Source: Jiella pelagia
GTDB lineage: Bacteria > Pseudomonadota > Alphaproteobacteria > Rhizobiales > Rhizobiaceae
NCBI RefSeq assembly: GCF_026898155.1
Contig: NZ_CP114029.1
Span: 3,638,001-3,702,000 of the forward strand
Length of the DNA: 64,000 nt
Reading direction: 5' to 3'
A model generated the notes under the pieces. That model searched no databases, was not told the DNA's origin, and worked only from the letters and a program-made list of their open reading frames with translations. The position numbers and the translations under genes were made by a program. Shown one piece after another: positions 38,767 through 46,850 of the stretch; within the stretch, counting starts at the first letter, position 1, and each line of letters begins with the position of its first letter.

Positions 38767-39723
38767 TCAAGTGATGATCCCAGTGGGGATCAGGCTCAGC
38801 GAATGCCCTTGGACGAGAGCCTCGATCACCTGGGACGCCTTGTCCTCGGTGACGAGGTTCGGGCCGGAAGGCACGTTGCCGCCGGGCATCAGGCCGTATT
38901 TCGCATTGAGCGCCAGGAAGGCGACGGGCAGGTAGCCCTGCAGGAACTGCTGCTGGTCGATGGCGAAGGCTGCCTTGCCGTCGGCGACGGCCTTGAGGAA
39001 GCCGGCCGAAAGGTCGAAGCTCGCGACCCTGACGCTGTCGCCGCGACCGACCGCCTGGACGGCCTCGACTGCCGGTTCGCCGACAGTCGCGGCGCCGAGG
39101 CCGAGGATCGTGTCGACGTCCTGGTTGGATTCCAGCGCCGCCTGCACCTTCGACTTCACCTCGGTCGGATCGTTCGAGGTCGGCACCACCTCGACCTTGC
39201 CGCCGAAGCCTTCCTCGAAGCCGGCGCAGCGCTGGTCGAGCGAGACGTTGCCGACTTCCTGGTTGACGCAGAGCGCGGTCGTGCCGCCCATTTCCTTGAG
39301 CTTCTCGCCCGCCGTCTTGCCGGCGGTGAATTCGTCCTGGCCGACATGGAGAAGGGCGCCGAGCTTCTTGGAAACGTCCGAGCCCGAATTCATCGAGATC
39401 ACCGGAATGCCCGCCTGAACGGCGCGCTCGATCGACGGCCCGAGGGCGTCGGCGTCGGGGATCGAGACGACGAGGCCGTCGGGCTCCTGGTTCACGGCGG
39501 CGTCGATGAGCTGGCCCATCTGCACCATGTCGAAGGTCTCGGGCGCCCGGTAGTCGACGGTGGCGCCGGTGTTCTTCGCGGCCTCCTCGACGCCGTTCTT
39601 GACCACCGACCAGAACGGATCGTTGGCCTGGCCGTGGGTGACGACGATGATCTGCTGGGCCATGGCAGGCCCGGCGATGGCGAGCGCCACGGCGGCGCCG
39701 GCGAGCGTCTTCAGAAGTTTCAT
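38767..39723 (-). CDS. Inositol ABC transporter substrate-binding protein
   Basis: A 318-residue periplasmic binding protein of the RbsB/Peripla_BP_4 family. A typical signal peptide (M-K-L-L-K-T-L-A-G-A-A-V-A-L, cleavage after A-M-A) is followed by I-I-V-V-T-H-G-Q-A-N-D-P-F-W-S-V-V-K-N-G. The ligand-site strands include D-G-L-V-V-S-I-P-D-A-D-A and P-V-I-S-M-N-S-G-S-D. The start at 39723 is chosen for the signal peptide; upstream in-frame ATGs give a meaningless extension. Inositol as ligand follows from the operon context. A TGGAA-N6-TTCCA site lies 104 bases upstream. Confidence 0.92.
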   Translation of the reverse strand: MKLLKTLAGAAVALAIAGPAMAQQIIVVTHGQANDPFWSVVKNGVEEAAKNTGATVDYRAPETFDMVQMGQLIDAAVNQEPDGLVVSIPDADALGPSIERAVQAGIPVISMNSGSDVSKKLGALLHVGQDEFTAGKTAGEKLKEMGGTTALCVNQEVGNVSLDQRCAGFEEGFGGKVEVVPTSNDPTEVKSKVQAALESNQDVDTILGLGAATVGEPAVEAVQAVGRGDSVRVASFDLSAGFLKAVADGKAAFAIDQQQFLQGYLPVAFLALNAKYGLMPGGNVPSGPNLVTEDKASQVIEALVQGHSLSLIPTGIIT

Positions 39724-39826
39724 TGTGGATTTTCCTCCCGCTGTCGAATTGGATGGTCTGCGCGGCCGCGGCTTTGTGCGGCGACCGAACCTCTCCCTCT
39801 TCCGGACCGCCCTCCCGGCGATCATT

Positions 39827-39842
39827 TGGAAGATTTATTCCA
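39827..39842. promoter_or_regulatory. Probable RpiR operator in front of the transporter/iol operon
   Basis: TGGAAGATTTATTCCA is a TGGAA-N6-TTCCA palindrome, the same half-sites and spacing as the one at 40751-40766. It overlaps the stop codon of the regulator gene and lies about 104 bases before the binding-protein start. GGAA-N6-TTCC sites are known operators for inositol repressors of this family in rhizobia. Confidence 0.75.
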
Positions 39843-40701
39843 TTTTTGACCCGTTGGATCGGATTGTCAATCGATCTTTGCGCATTCCGCCGACGGCGAC
39901 CGCCAGCGAGGTTGCGAGCGTCATTGCCGCGGTCGGCACCCGAAAGGCGCCGACGTCGACTTCCCGGGCGATCAGCAGCACCTTCGCGGCCTCCCGCAGG
40001 GGGCAGTCGGCGGTGTCGCTGAGGGCGACCACCGGAATATCCCGCTCGGCCGTGCGAGCGGCGAGCTGCAGCGTCTCCTGGGAAAACGGGGTGAAGCTGA
40101 CGGCAAAGAGCGCATCGCCCGGCCGGATCGCGTGGTCGCTCTCGATCTGTCCGGAGGTGCGATGAATGACCGTCGGCACCTGCATCTTGTCGAGCATGTA
40201 GCCCATGGTGCTGACGATCGCGAAGGCCCGCCGCAGGCCGACGAGATGGATCGTCCCGGCCGCGGCGAGCAGTCGGCAGGCCTCATCGAGCTTGGCGCCG
40301 TCGAGCCCGTTCATCAAGGAAACCAGCGACTTATGTCCCGCCTCGGCGAAGCTTGCGGCGAGCCATTCCGGCCCCTCCTCGCCGCGCTCCCTCAGTTGGG
40401 AGAGGCGCTCGGCATAGTCGGGGCGAAGCTCGCGATATTCGGCGCGAAACAGCGCCTGCATCTCGGAAAAGCCGGAAAAGCCCAGCGCCTGGCAGAAGCG
40501 CATGAAGGCCGAGGGCTGCACGCCGGCGCCGGCCGACAGATCGGCGACCGTCGAGACCGCGACGAGATGGATGTTGTGGCGCAGATAGTCGGCGCATTGG
40601 CCGAGCCGCTTCGGCAGCGTGGCGCCGAGCCCGTCGAGCCGATCGAGCAGTTCTGAGACGCTTCCCGGCGCCTGGCCCGGATCGCTAGGGGAACCATCCA
40701 T
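39835..40701 (-). CDS. RpiR-family regulator, probable inositol-responsive repressor (IolR-type)
   Basis: The 288-residue protein has an N-terminal RpiR helix-turn-helix domain (about 15-95: L-P-K-R-L-G-Q-C-A-D-Y-L, V-S-T-V-A-D-L-S-A-G-A-G-V-Q-P-S-A-F-M-R-F-C-Q-A-L-G). It has a C-terminal SIS sugar-isomerase domain (about 130-270: T-I-H-L-V-G-L-R-R-A-F-A, then P-G-D-A-L-F-A-V-S-F-T-P-F-S and S-D-T-A-D-C-P). SIS domains of this type bind a phosphosugar intermediate. It lies between the transporter genes and the divergent dehydrogenase gene, and both flanks carry the same palindrome, so it most likely controls both transcription units. Confidence 0.9.
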   Translation of the reverse strand: MDGSPSDPGQAPGSVSELLDRLDGLGATLPKRLGQCADYLRHNIHLVAVSTVADLSAGAGVQPSAFMRFCQALGFSGFSEMQALFRAEYRELRPDYAERLSQLRERGEEGPEWLAASFAEAGHKSLVSLMNGLDGAKLDEACRLLAAAGTIHLVGLRRAFAIVSTMGYMLDKMQVPTVIHRTSGQIESDHAIRPGDALFAVSFTPFSQETLQLAARTAERDIPVVALSDTADCPLREAAKVLLIAREVDVGAFRVPTAAMTLATSLAVAVGGMRKDRLTIRSNGSKME

Positions 40702-40750
40702 CGAATCTCTCCCGTCTTGACAGGGGCACTATACAGGCGCATCCCGTTGA

Positions 40751-40766
40751 TGGAATAGATATTCCA
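40751..40766. promoter_or_regulatory. Probable RpiR operator between divergent regulator and dehydrogenase genes
   Basis: TGGAATAGATATTCCA is a TGGAA-N6-TTCCA palindrome in the 93-base gap between the regulator gene (minus) and the Gfo/Idh gene (plus). It lies in otherwise AT-rich promoter-like sequence, about 30 bases before the plus-strand start. Half-sites match those at 39827-39842. Confidence 0.78.
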
Positions 40767-40794
40767 AATCGGGGAGCCAAGTCTGGGAGGACAT

Positions 40795-41910
40795 ATGGCG
40801 ATCGGTCTCGGTCTCATCGGCACCGGCTTCATGGGCAAGGCCCATGCGCTGGCCTATCGCGCCGCGGGCGCGGTCTTCGGCGATCTGCCGGACGTCCGGC
40901 TGGCGCTGCTCTGCGACACGCCGGCGGACAGGGCGGAGGCGATGGCCCGGCAGTTCGGCTTTCAGAGCGCGACGGGTCACTGGCGCGCGCTGGTGGCGAG
41001 CCCGGACGTCGACATCGTCTCGATCACCACCCCGAACGGGCTGCACAAGGAGATGGCGCTCGCCGCGATCGCCGCCGGCAAGCACGTCCATTGCGAAAAA
41101 CCGATGGCGCTGACGCTGGAGGATGCGGCGGCGATGGAGGCTGCGGCCCGCAAGGCGGGCGTCTCGACCATCGTCGGCTACAACTACATCCACAACCCGG
41201 CCTTCGCCCATGCGAGGCGCCTGATCGCGGGCGGCGTCATCGGCCGGCCGGTGCATTTTCGCGGCATCGTCGACGAGGACTATCAGGCCGATCCCGAGCT
41301 TGCCTGGACGTGGCGGGCCAAGCGCGCAGATGCCGGCCTCGGCACGCTGGGCGATCTCGGCTGCCATCTCGTCTCGATGGCCTGCGGCCTGATGGGGCCG
41401 GCGGAGAGCCTCGTCGCCGACACCCAGATCATCCACGAGACCCGGCCGCTCGCCGATGGCTCCGGCCGCGCCGCGGTCGAGAACGAGGACACGGCCTCGG
41501 CGATCCTGCGCTTTGCCAGCGGCGCACAGGGGACCCTCGTCACCTCGCGCTCGGCCTGGGGCCGCAAGAACCGGCTCGACTTCGAGGTGCATGGGACGAA
41601 GGGCATGATCGGTTTCTCCCAGGAGCGGATGAATGAACTCCAGCTTTTCGTCGACGAGGGCGAGCGCTCCCGCCAGGGGTTTCGCACCATCCTCACCGGC
41701 CCCGAGCACCCGCCCTACGGCGCCTTCTGCCCGGCGGCCGGCCACCAGCTCGGCTTCGGCGATCTGAAGACCATCGAGGTGGCTTCGTTCCTGCGCGCCA
41801 TCGCCGGCGGCCAGCCGGCACATCCCGATTTTTCGGCGGCCCTCGGTTTCGAGGCCGTCATCCATGCCATCGACGTCTCCGCCCGAGAGGGCCGGCGCGT
41901 CCAGCTCTGA
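40795..41910 (+). CDS. Gfo/Idh/MocA family dehydrogenase (inositol-type)
   Basis: A 371-residue NAD(P)-dependent oxidoreductase. The Rossmann motif is G-L-I-G-T-G-F-M-G-K-A-H-A (about 5-17). The family's catalytic E-K-P is in H-C-E-K-P-M-A-L (about 99-106), and the GFO/IDH C-terminal domain contains G-L-G-T-L-G-D-L-G-C-H-L-V-S with the active-site Asp/His. The length is about 35 residues above typical IolG. Its position as first gene divergent from the inositol repressor suggests an inositol or scyllo-inositol dehydrogenase, but substrate preference is not visible in the sequence. Confidence 0.9.
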   Translation: MAIGLGLIGTGFMGKAHALAYRAAGAVFGDLPDVRLALLCDTPADRAEAMARQFGFQSATGHWRALVASPDVDIVSITTPNGLHKEMALAAIAAGKHVHCEKPMALTLEDAAAMEAAARKAGVSTIVGYNYIHNPAFAHARRLIAGGVIGRPVHFRGIVDEDYQADPELAWTWRAKRADAGLGTLGDLGCHLVSMACGLMGPAESLVADTQIIHETRPLADGSGRAAVENEDTASAILRFASGAQGTLVTSRSAWGRKNRLDFEVHGTKGMIGFSQERMNELQLFVDEGERSRQGFRTILTGPEHPPYGAFCPAAGHQLGFGDLKTIEVASFLRAIAGGQPAHPDFSAALGFEAVIHAIDVSAREGRRVQL

Positions 41911-41951
41911 CGCTCTTTGATCGTCCGCACCGCCGGACAGGGAGGAAATCC

Positions 41952-42954
41952 ATGAAAGTCGCACTCTTCGGCGCCGGCCGGATCGGCAAGGTCCACGCCG
42001 CCTCGATCAGGGCCGACACGCGCTCCGAGCCTCGTCGCCGTCACCGACGTCGTCGCCGAGGCGGCGGAAAGCCTTGCGGTGGAGCACGGTATCGCCGTCC
42101 GTTCGCCCGAGGACATCCTCGCCGACGCCTCGATCGACGCGATCCTGATCGCCTCGTCGACGAACACCCATGCCGAGCTGATCGAAAAGGGCGTTGCGGC
42201 GGGCAAGGCGATCTTCTGCGAAAAGCCGATCGACCTGTCGCTGGAACGGGCGTTGAGGGTCCGCGAGATCGCGAAGGGATCGACGAAGCCGGTGATGATG
42301 GGCTTCAACCGCCGCTTCGACCCGAACTTCGCCGCCATCAAGATGGCGTTCGACGCCGGCGAGATCGGCAAGGGCGAGATGCTCGCCGTCACCTCCTACG
42401 ATCCCGCCCCGCCGCCGGTCGCCTACATCAAGGTCTCGGGCGGGCTCTACCGAGACATGATGATCCACGATTTCGACATGTGCGCCTTTCTCTTCGGCAT
42501 GCCGCAGAGCGTCATGGCGCACGGCTCCTGCCTGGTCGATCCGGCGATCGGCGAGGCCGGCGACGTCGACACCGCCGTTGTCGTCCTGACCTATGCGGAC
42601 GGGCGGCTCGCCACCATCCGCAATTCGCGCCGTGCCGCCTTCGGCTACGACCAGCGGGTGGAGCTGCTCGGCTCTGACGGCATGCTGGAGGCGCGGAACG
42701 AGATCGAGAACACGGTGGTGAAGTCGACCGCCGCCGGCGTCTCCTCGGCCAAGCCGATGTTCTTCTTCCTCGAGCGCTACATGCGCGCCTATCAGATCGA
42801 ATGGGCCGCCTTCGTCGATGCGGTCGAGGGCGGCAAGGTGGTCCCGGCAACGGTCGAGGACGGCGTCCACGCGCTGGCTTTGGCCGAAGCCGCGAACCGC
42901 TCGGCGAGAGAAGGGCGGCCCGTCGCGGTCGCCGACGTGATGGCGGGCGCCTGA
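41952..42954 (+). CDS. iolG: Myo-inositol 2-dehydrogenase IolG (probable false frameshift)
   Basis: IolG oxidises myo-inositol to 2-keto-myo-inositol, the first step of the pathway. The corrected 333-residue chain has M-K-V-A-L-F-G-A-G-R-I-G-K-V-H-A at the start, the catalytic motif F-C-E-K-P-I-D-L-S, and the C-domain G-G-L-Y-R-D-M-M-I-H-D-F-D-M with active-site Asp and His, all standard. The frame breaks at GAGCCTC 42027-42033; removal of one C gives R-S-E-L-V-A-V-T-D-V, the normal second strand. It follows the other dehydrogenase and is 2 bases from the isomerase gene, forming one operon. Confidence 0.93.
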
Positions 42955-42956
42955 CC

Positions 42957-43742
42957 ATGGCCTTCACCCTCGCCGCCTGCGCCGAGATGCTGTGGCACGA
43001 CCGTCCGATGGAATGGCGGGTGAAGCGCCTGACCGAGCTGGGGTTTCAGGTCGGGCTGTGGAACTGGCCGGACCACGACATCGCCATGCTGGAACGCTCC
43101 GGCGCGACCTTCTCGATCATGAACGGCTATCTCTCCGGCCGCCTCGCCGATGACGAGGGGGCGGAAGAGCTTCTTCGCACCGCCCGCGAGACCGCCGATG
43201 TCGGGCTGCGGCTCGGCGTCGCCCGGCTCAATCTGCACGGTACCGGGCTGGGCGAGGGCGGCCTGCCGGTGACGCCCTGCAAGACCGTCACCGGCGCCAT
43301 GTGGCTGAAGGCCCGTGACACGCTGGAGCGGATCGCCGATCTCGCCGAGGAGAAGGGCGTCGTCTTCACGCTGGAAAACCTCAACACCGCCGTCGATCAT
43401 CCGGGCGTGCCCTTCGCCCGCGCCGAAGACACGCTGGCACTGGTTTCAGCGGTGAACCGGCCGGCGCTGAGGCTCAATCTCGACCTTTATCACGCCCAGA
43501 TCGGCGAGGGGAATTTGGTCGAACTCTGCCGGAAGGCGCTTCCGTGGATCGGCGAGATTCAGGTGGCCGACGTTCCCGGCCGGTGCGAGCCGGGGACGGG
43601 CGAGATCGCCTATGCCGGGGTGGCGCGGGCGCTCGACGCGATGGGCTATGACGGTCCCGTCGGGATGGAGGCGTTTGCGAGCGGCGATCCGGAGGACGCG
43701 CTCGAAGCGTTCCGCACGGCCTTCACCATTCGACGTCCGTGA
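42957..43742 (+). CDS. Hydroxypyruvate-isomerase-like TIM-barrel sugar isomerase
   Basis: A 261-residue protein of the xylose-isomerase-like TIM-barrel superfamily, closest in pattern to Hyi/YgbM. It has N-terminal A-C-A-E-M-L-W-H-D-R-P, metal-site Glu in F-T-L-E-N-L-N, N-L-D-L-Y-H-A-Q-I-G-E-G-N-L with Asp and His, I-Q-V-A-D-V-P-G-R, and a closing Glu in V-G-M-E-A-F. In inositol operons such a gene is often called iolI/iolH-like and may interconvert inososes; the exact reaction is inferred from context. Confidence 0.85.
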   Translation: MAFTLAACAEMLWHDRPMEWRVKRLTELGFQVGLWNWPDHDIAMLERSGATFSIMNGYLSGRLADDEGAEELLRTARETADVGLRLGVARLNLHGTGLGEGGLPVTPCKTVTGAMWLKARDTLERIADLAEEKGVVFTLENLNTAVDHPGVPFARAEDTLALVSAVNRPALRLNLDLYHAQIGEGNLVELCRKALPWIGEIQVADVPGRCEPGTGEIAYAGVARALDAMGYDGPVGMEAFASGDPEDALEAFRTAFTIRRP

Positions 43743-43904
43743 CCTTTGGGGGATCGAGCGCTGCCGGCAAGCTTGCGGCCGCGGGTGGCGCGCCATGTCT
43801 GGCGCCGGGTCGCTCGTCACGGACGGACTTACGTCGGATCTAGAGATCCTGTCGCCCTCTTCGGGTTTGACCGCGCCGCAATTCCCCTCTACCCCATGGC
43901 GATC

Positions 43905-44030
43905 AAACGATGGTGCCCCTCCCGAAGGGGCTGAAAGCGATTCCGGTGCGGCCGACCCAAGCAGGGGGCCAAGACGGAGCTGTCGGAACGATCCGCCGAT
44001 CCTCGAAGAGGGATCGTCGGCTCCTCCGGC
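43905..44030 (+). ncRNA. Cobalamin (B12) riboswitch
   Basis: In the 315-base leader before cbiX the sequence GGTGCCCCTCCCGAAGGGG is followed by CTGAAAGCGATTCCGGTGCG and then CCCAAGCAGGGGG and GACGGAGCTGTC. This is the arrangement of the AdoCbl riboswitch: a GGTGCC P3 stem, a TGAAAA-GGGAA-CCGGTG core, and the G/C-rich B12-box side. A long stem (CCGCCGATCC with GGATCGTCGG, 43993-44020) follows and could be the expression platform that hides the ribosome site. The B12 box itself is imperfect by eye. The downstream genes are cobalamin biosynthetic, which supports the call. Confidence 0.78.
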
Positions 44031-44057
44031 GTCGTCAACGGACTAGGAGGGACGATC

Positions 44058-45219
44058 ATGAAAGCCTTGATGCTGTGCGGCCACGGCAGCCGCGACCAGG
44101 GCGCGGTGCGCGAATTCGCCGGGCTCGCCGAAAAGCTGAAAGCGCGGTTGCCGGACTGGTCGACCGACTACGGCTATCTGGAATTCGCCAAGCCGATCAT
44201 CCGTGACGGGCTCGACCGGCTGCGGGGCGAGGGGGCTACCGACATCATGGCGCTGCCGGGCATGCTGTTTGCCGCCGGCCACGCCAAGAACGACATTCCC
44301 TCGGTGCTCAATACCTATGCCGCCGAAAACGGCGTCACCATCCATTACGGCCGCGAGCCTCGGCATCGACCTGAAGATGCTGCGCGCCGCCGGCGAGCGG
44401 ATCAAGGAATGCCTGAGGGCCGACGGCTGGCAGGACGGCGAGCCGCTGCACGACACCATGCTGGTCGTCGTCGGCAGAGGCGCCTCCGATCCCGACGCCA
44501 ACTCCAACGTCTCCAAGGTCATGCGGATGCTGTGGGAAGGCTTCGGCTTCGGCTGGGGCGAGACCTGCTATTCCGGCGTCACCTTCCCGCTGGTCGGGCC
44601 CGGGCTCACCCATGCCGCCAAGCTCGGCTACAGCCGCATCGTCGTCTTCCCCTATTTCCTCTTCACCGGCATCCTGGTGCGGCGGATCTACGACCAGACC
44701 GACGGCGTCGCGGCCGCCCATCCGGACATCAAGTTCCTCAAGGCGCCCTATCTCGGCGACCACGAGCTGGTGGTCGAGACCTTCGTGGACCGTCTCCACG
44801 AGATCCTCGAAGGCACCAACAACATGAACTGCCAGCTCTGCAAGTATCGCGAGCAGGTGTTGGGCTTCGAGACCGAGGTCGGGCTCGCCCAGGAAAGCCA
44901 TCACCACCACGTCGAGGGCATCGGCTCGGCTGCCGATTGCAAGTTGTGCGATACGACCTGCACCGGCGCCTGCCGGGCTGCGGCCGTCGAGGGCCACAGC
45001 CATCCGGCACAGGACCACGCTCACGGCGATCATGCTCACCATGGTCACGATCACGGGCATGGCGACCACGACCATCATCATGGTGACGGCGGCCATGATC
45101 ATGCCCATGATCACGGGCATTCCCATGGGAGCGGGAATGGCCATGCCCACGACCATGGGCACCACCACCATCCCTATCCGCATGCCGACCACCCTCTCGG
45201 CCCGCGATCGATGCGCTAG
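44058..45219 (+). CDS. cbiX: Sirohydrochlorin cobaltochelatase CbiX, long form with Cys motifs and His-rich tail (probable false frameshift)
   Basis: CbiX inserts Co2+ into sirohydrochlorin or related precursors. The corrected 386-residue protein has two chelatase-like repeats: M-L-C-G-H-G-S-R-D with the metal-site His near residue 8, then V-V-G-R-G-A-S-D-P-D. A Cys cluster (N-C-Q-L-C-K-Y, then C-K-L-C-D-T-T-C-T-G-A-C) fits a bound Fe-S centre. The last 75 residues are dominated by H-x-H-D/G repeats, presumably a cobalt reservoir. The frame breaks at GAGCCTC 44355-44361; restoring GAGCTC yields G-R-E-L-G-I-D-L-K-M-L. It is the first gene behind the riboswitch. Confidence 0.94.
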
Positions 45220-45271
45220 TTCGAGCGCTCGGCGCGCCGGCTAGAGACGAGCCAGAAGACGAGACGACCCG

Positions 45272-46850
45272 ATGCCCCTTTTCGACCGCTACGCCATCGT
45301 CGACTGGTCGGCCGCCAATACGCCGACCACCGGCAAGGATTCGATCTGGATCGCGCTGGCCGAGCGGGAGGGCCGCGAGGTGCGGATGATCGAGACCTCC
45401 AATCCGCCGACCCGCTCGGCGGCGATGGCCCGCCTCAGGCAGTTCTTCCGCGACGCGCTGGCCGAGGACAAGACCGTCTTTGCCGGCTTCGATTTTCCCT
45501 TCGGCTACCCGCAAGGGGGAACGGCGGCGGTCACCGGAGAGCCGGGCTGGGAGGCGCTGTGGGCCTTCTTCGCCGAAGCGATGCAGGACCGGGACGACAA
45601 TTTCTCCAACCGTTTCGAGGTCACCGGCCGGCTCAACCGCGAGCGGCTGTCCTTCGCGCCGATGTATTGGGGCCGGCCGATGCATCAGGAGGTGCCGGGG
45701 CTTTCCGTCGCCAAGCCCGATCCCTATCCGACCGCTCTGCCCGAAAAGCGCCTCGCCGAGGCACGGACGGTCAAGGCCCAGCCGGTCTGGAAGCTGAACT
45801 TCACGGGCTCGGTCGGCAGCCAGGTGATCACCGGCATCGCCCGCCTCCAGCATCTTCGCGCCGACCCGGAATTTGCCGGCAAGATCGCCGTCTGGCCCTT
45901 CGAGACCGGGTTTGCCGAAAGGGTTTCGGCGCCGATCGTCCTCGCCGAGATCTATCCCGGTCTCGTCGACATCGATAAGGGCGAAAAATCTTGCCTCGAT
46001 GAGGCCCAGGTCGACACCCTCGCCGAGGCTCTTCGCAAGGCTCGATGCGGCCGATCGTTTCGCGCCCTTGCTCGACGTGCCGCGCGGGCTTTCGGAGGAA
46101 GAACTCGCCTCGGTTATCTCGGAAGAGGGCTGGATCGTCGGCCTCGACCAGCTGAAGGAGGCCAATCTCGTTCCCGACCGGGCAGGCTTCAACGATCTCG
46201 CCAATGGCGCCGCCGAGGATAGCTATCTGCGGGACCCGGCGGCGATCTATGCAGAGAGCTTCCGGATCATCCGCGAGGAGGCCGATCTTTCCGCCGTGCC
46301 CGAGGAAGCCGAGGCGCTGGCTGTCCGGATGATCCATGCCTGCGGCATGACCGACATCGTCGCCGACCTCGCCGTCTCGGAAGGGGCCATCGCCGCCGGC
46401 ATGGCGGCGCTCGACGCTGGCGCGCCGATCCTGTGCGATTCGGAGATGGTCGCCCACGGCATCATCTCCGCCAACCTGAAGCAGCAGAACAAGATCGTCT
46501 GCCGGCTGACCGACCCGCGCACCCGGCGCATCGCCGAGAAGAACGCCACGACCCGCTCGGCCGCACAGGTTGATCTCTGGAGCGACGATCTTCTGGAAGG
46601 GGCGATCGTCGCCATCGGCAATGCGCCGACTGCGCTGTTCCGCCTGCTCGAACGTCTGGATGAAGGCGCACCGCGGCCGGCGCTGATCGTCGGTTTGCCG
46701 GTCGGCTTCGTCGGCGCCGCCGAATCCAAGGCCGCGCTTCTCGCCGATTCCCGCGGCGTTCCCTTCGTCACCCTGTCGGGCCGCCGCGGCGGCTCGGCGC
46801 TGGCGGCCGCGGCCGTCAACGCGCTCGCCATCGGGACGAAGGAGCCATGA
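45272..46850 (+). CDS. Apparent fusion of an RNase-H-fold (DUF429-like) domain with precorrin-8X methylmutase CobH (probable false frameshift)
   Basis: Residues 1-245 look like a predicted RNase-H-fold nuclease-type domain: Y-A-I-V-D-W-S-A-A-N, F-A-G-F-D-F-P-F-G-Y, and later E-I-Y-P-G. From about residue 318 the protein is CobH: D-P-A-A-I-Y-A-E-S-F, A-V-R-M-I-H-A-C-G-M-T-D-I-V, A-P-I-L-C-D-S-E-M-V-A-H-G and G-R-R-G-G-S-A-L. CobH moves a methyl from C11 to C12, giving hydrogenobyrinate. The frame breaks at GAGGCTC 46025-46031, inside the first domain; repair gives L-A-E-L-F-A-R-L-D-A-A-D. No stop or plausible start separates the two parts, so a 525-residue fusion is inferred. It overlaps cobL by 4 bases. 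Confidence 0.85.

Noticed and set aside
45030..45190. CRISPR-like repeats in the cbiX tail
   Set aside because: Repeats are short, irregular and in frame as His/Asp/Gly codons; no spacers.
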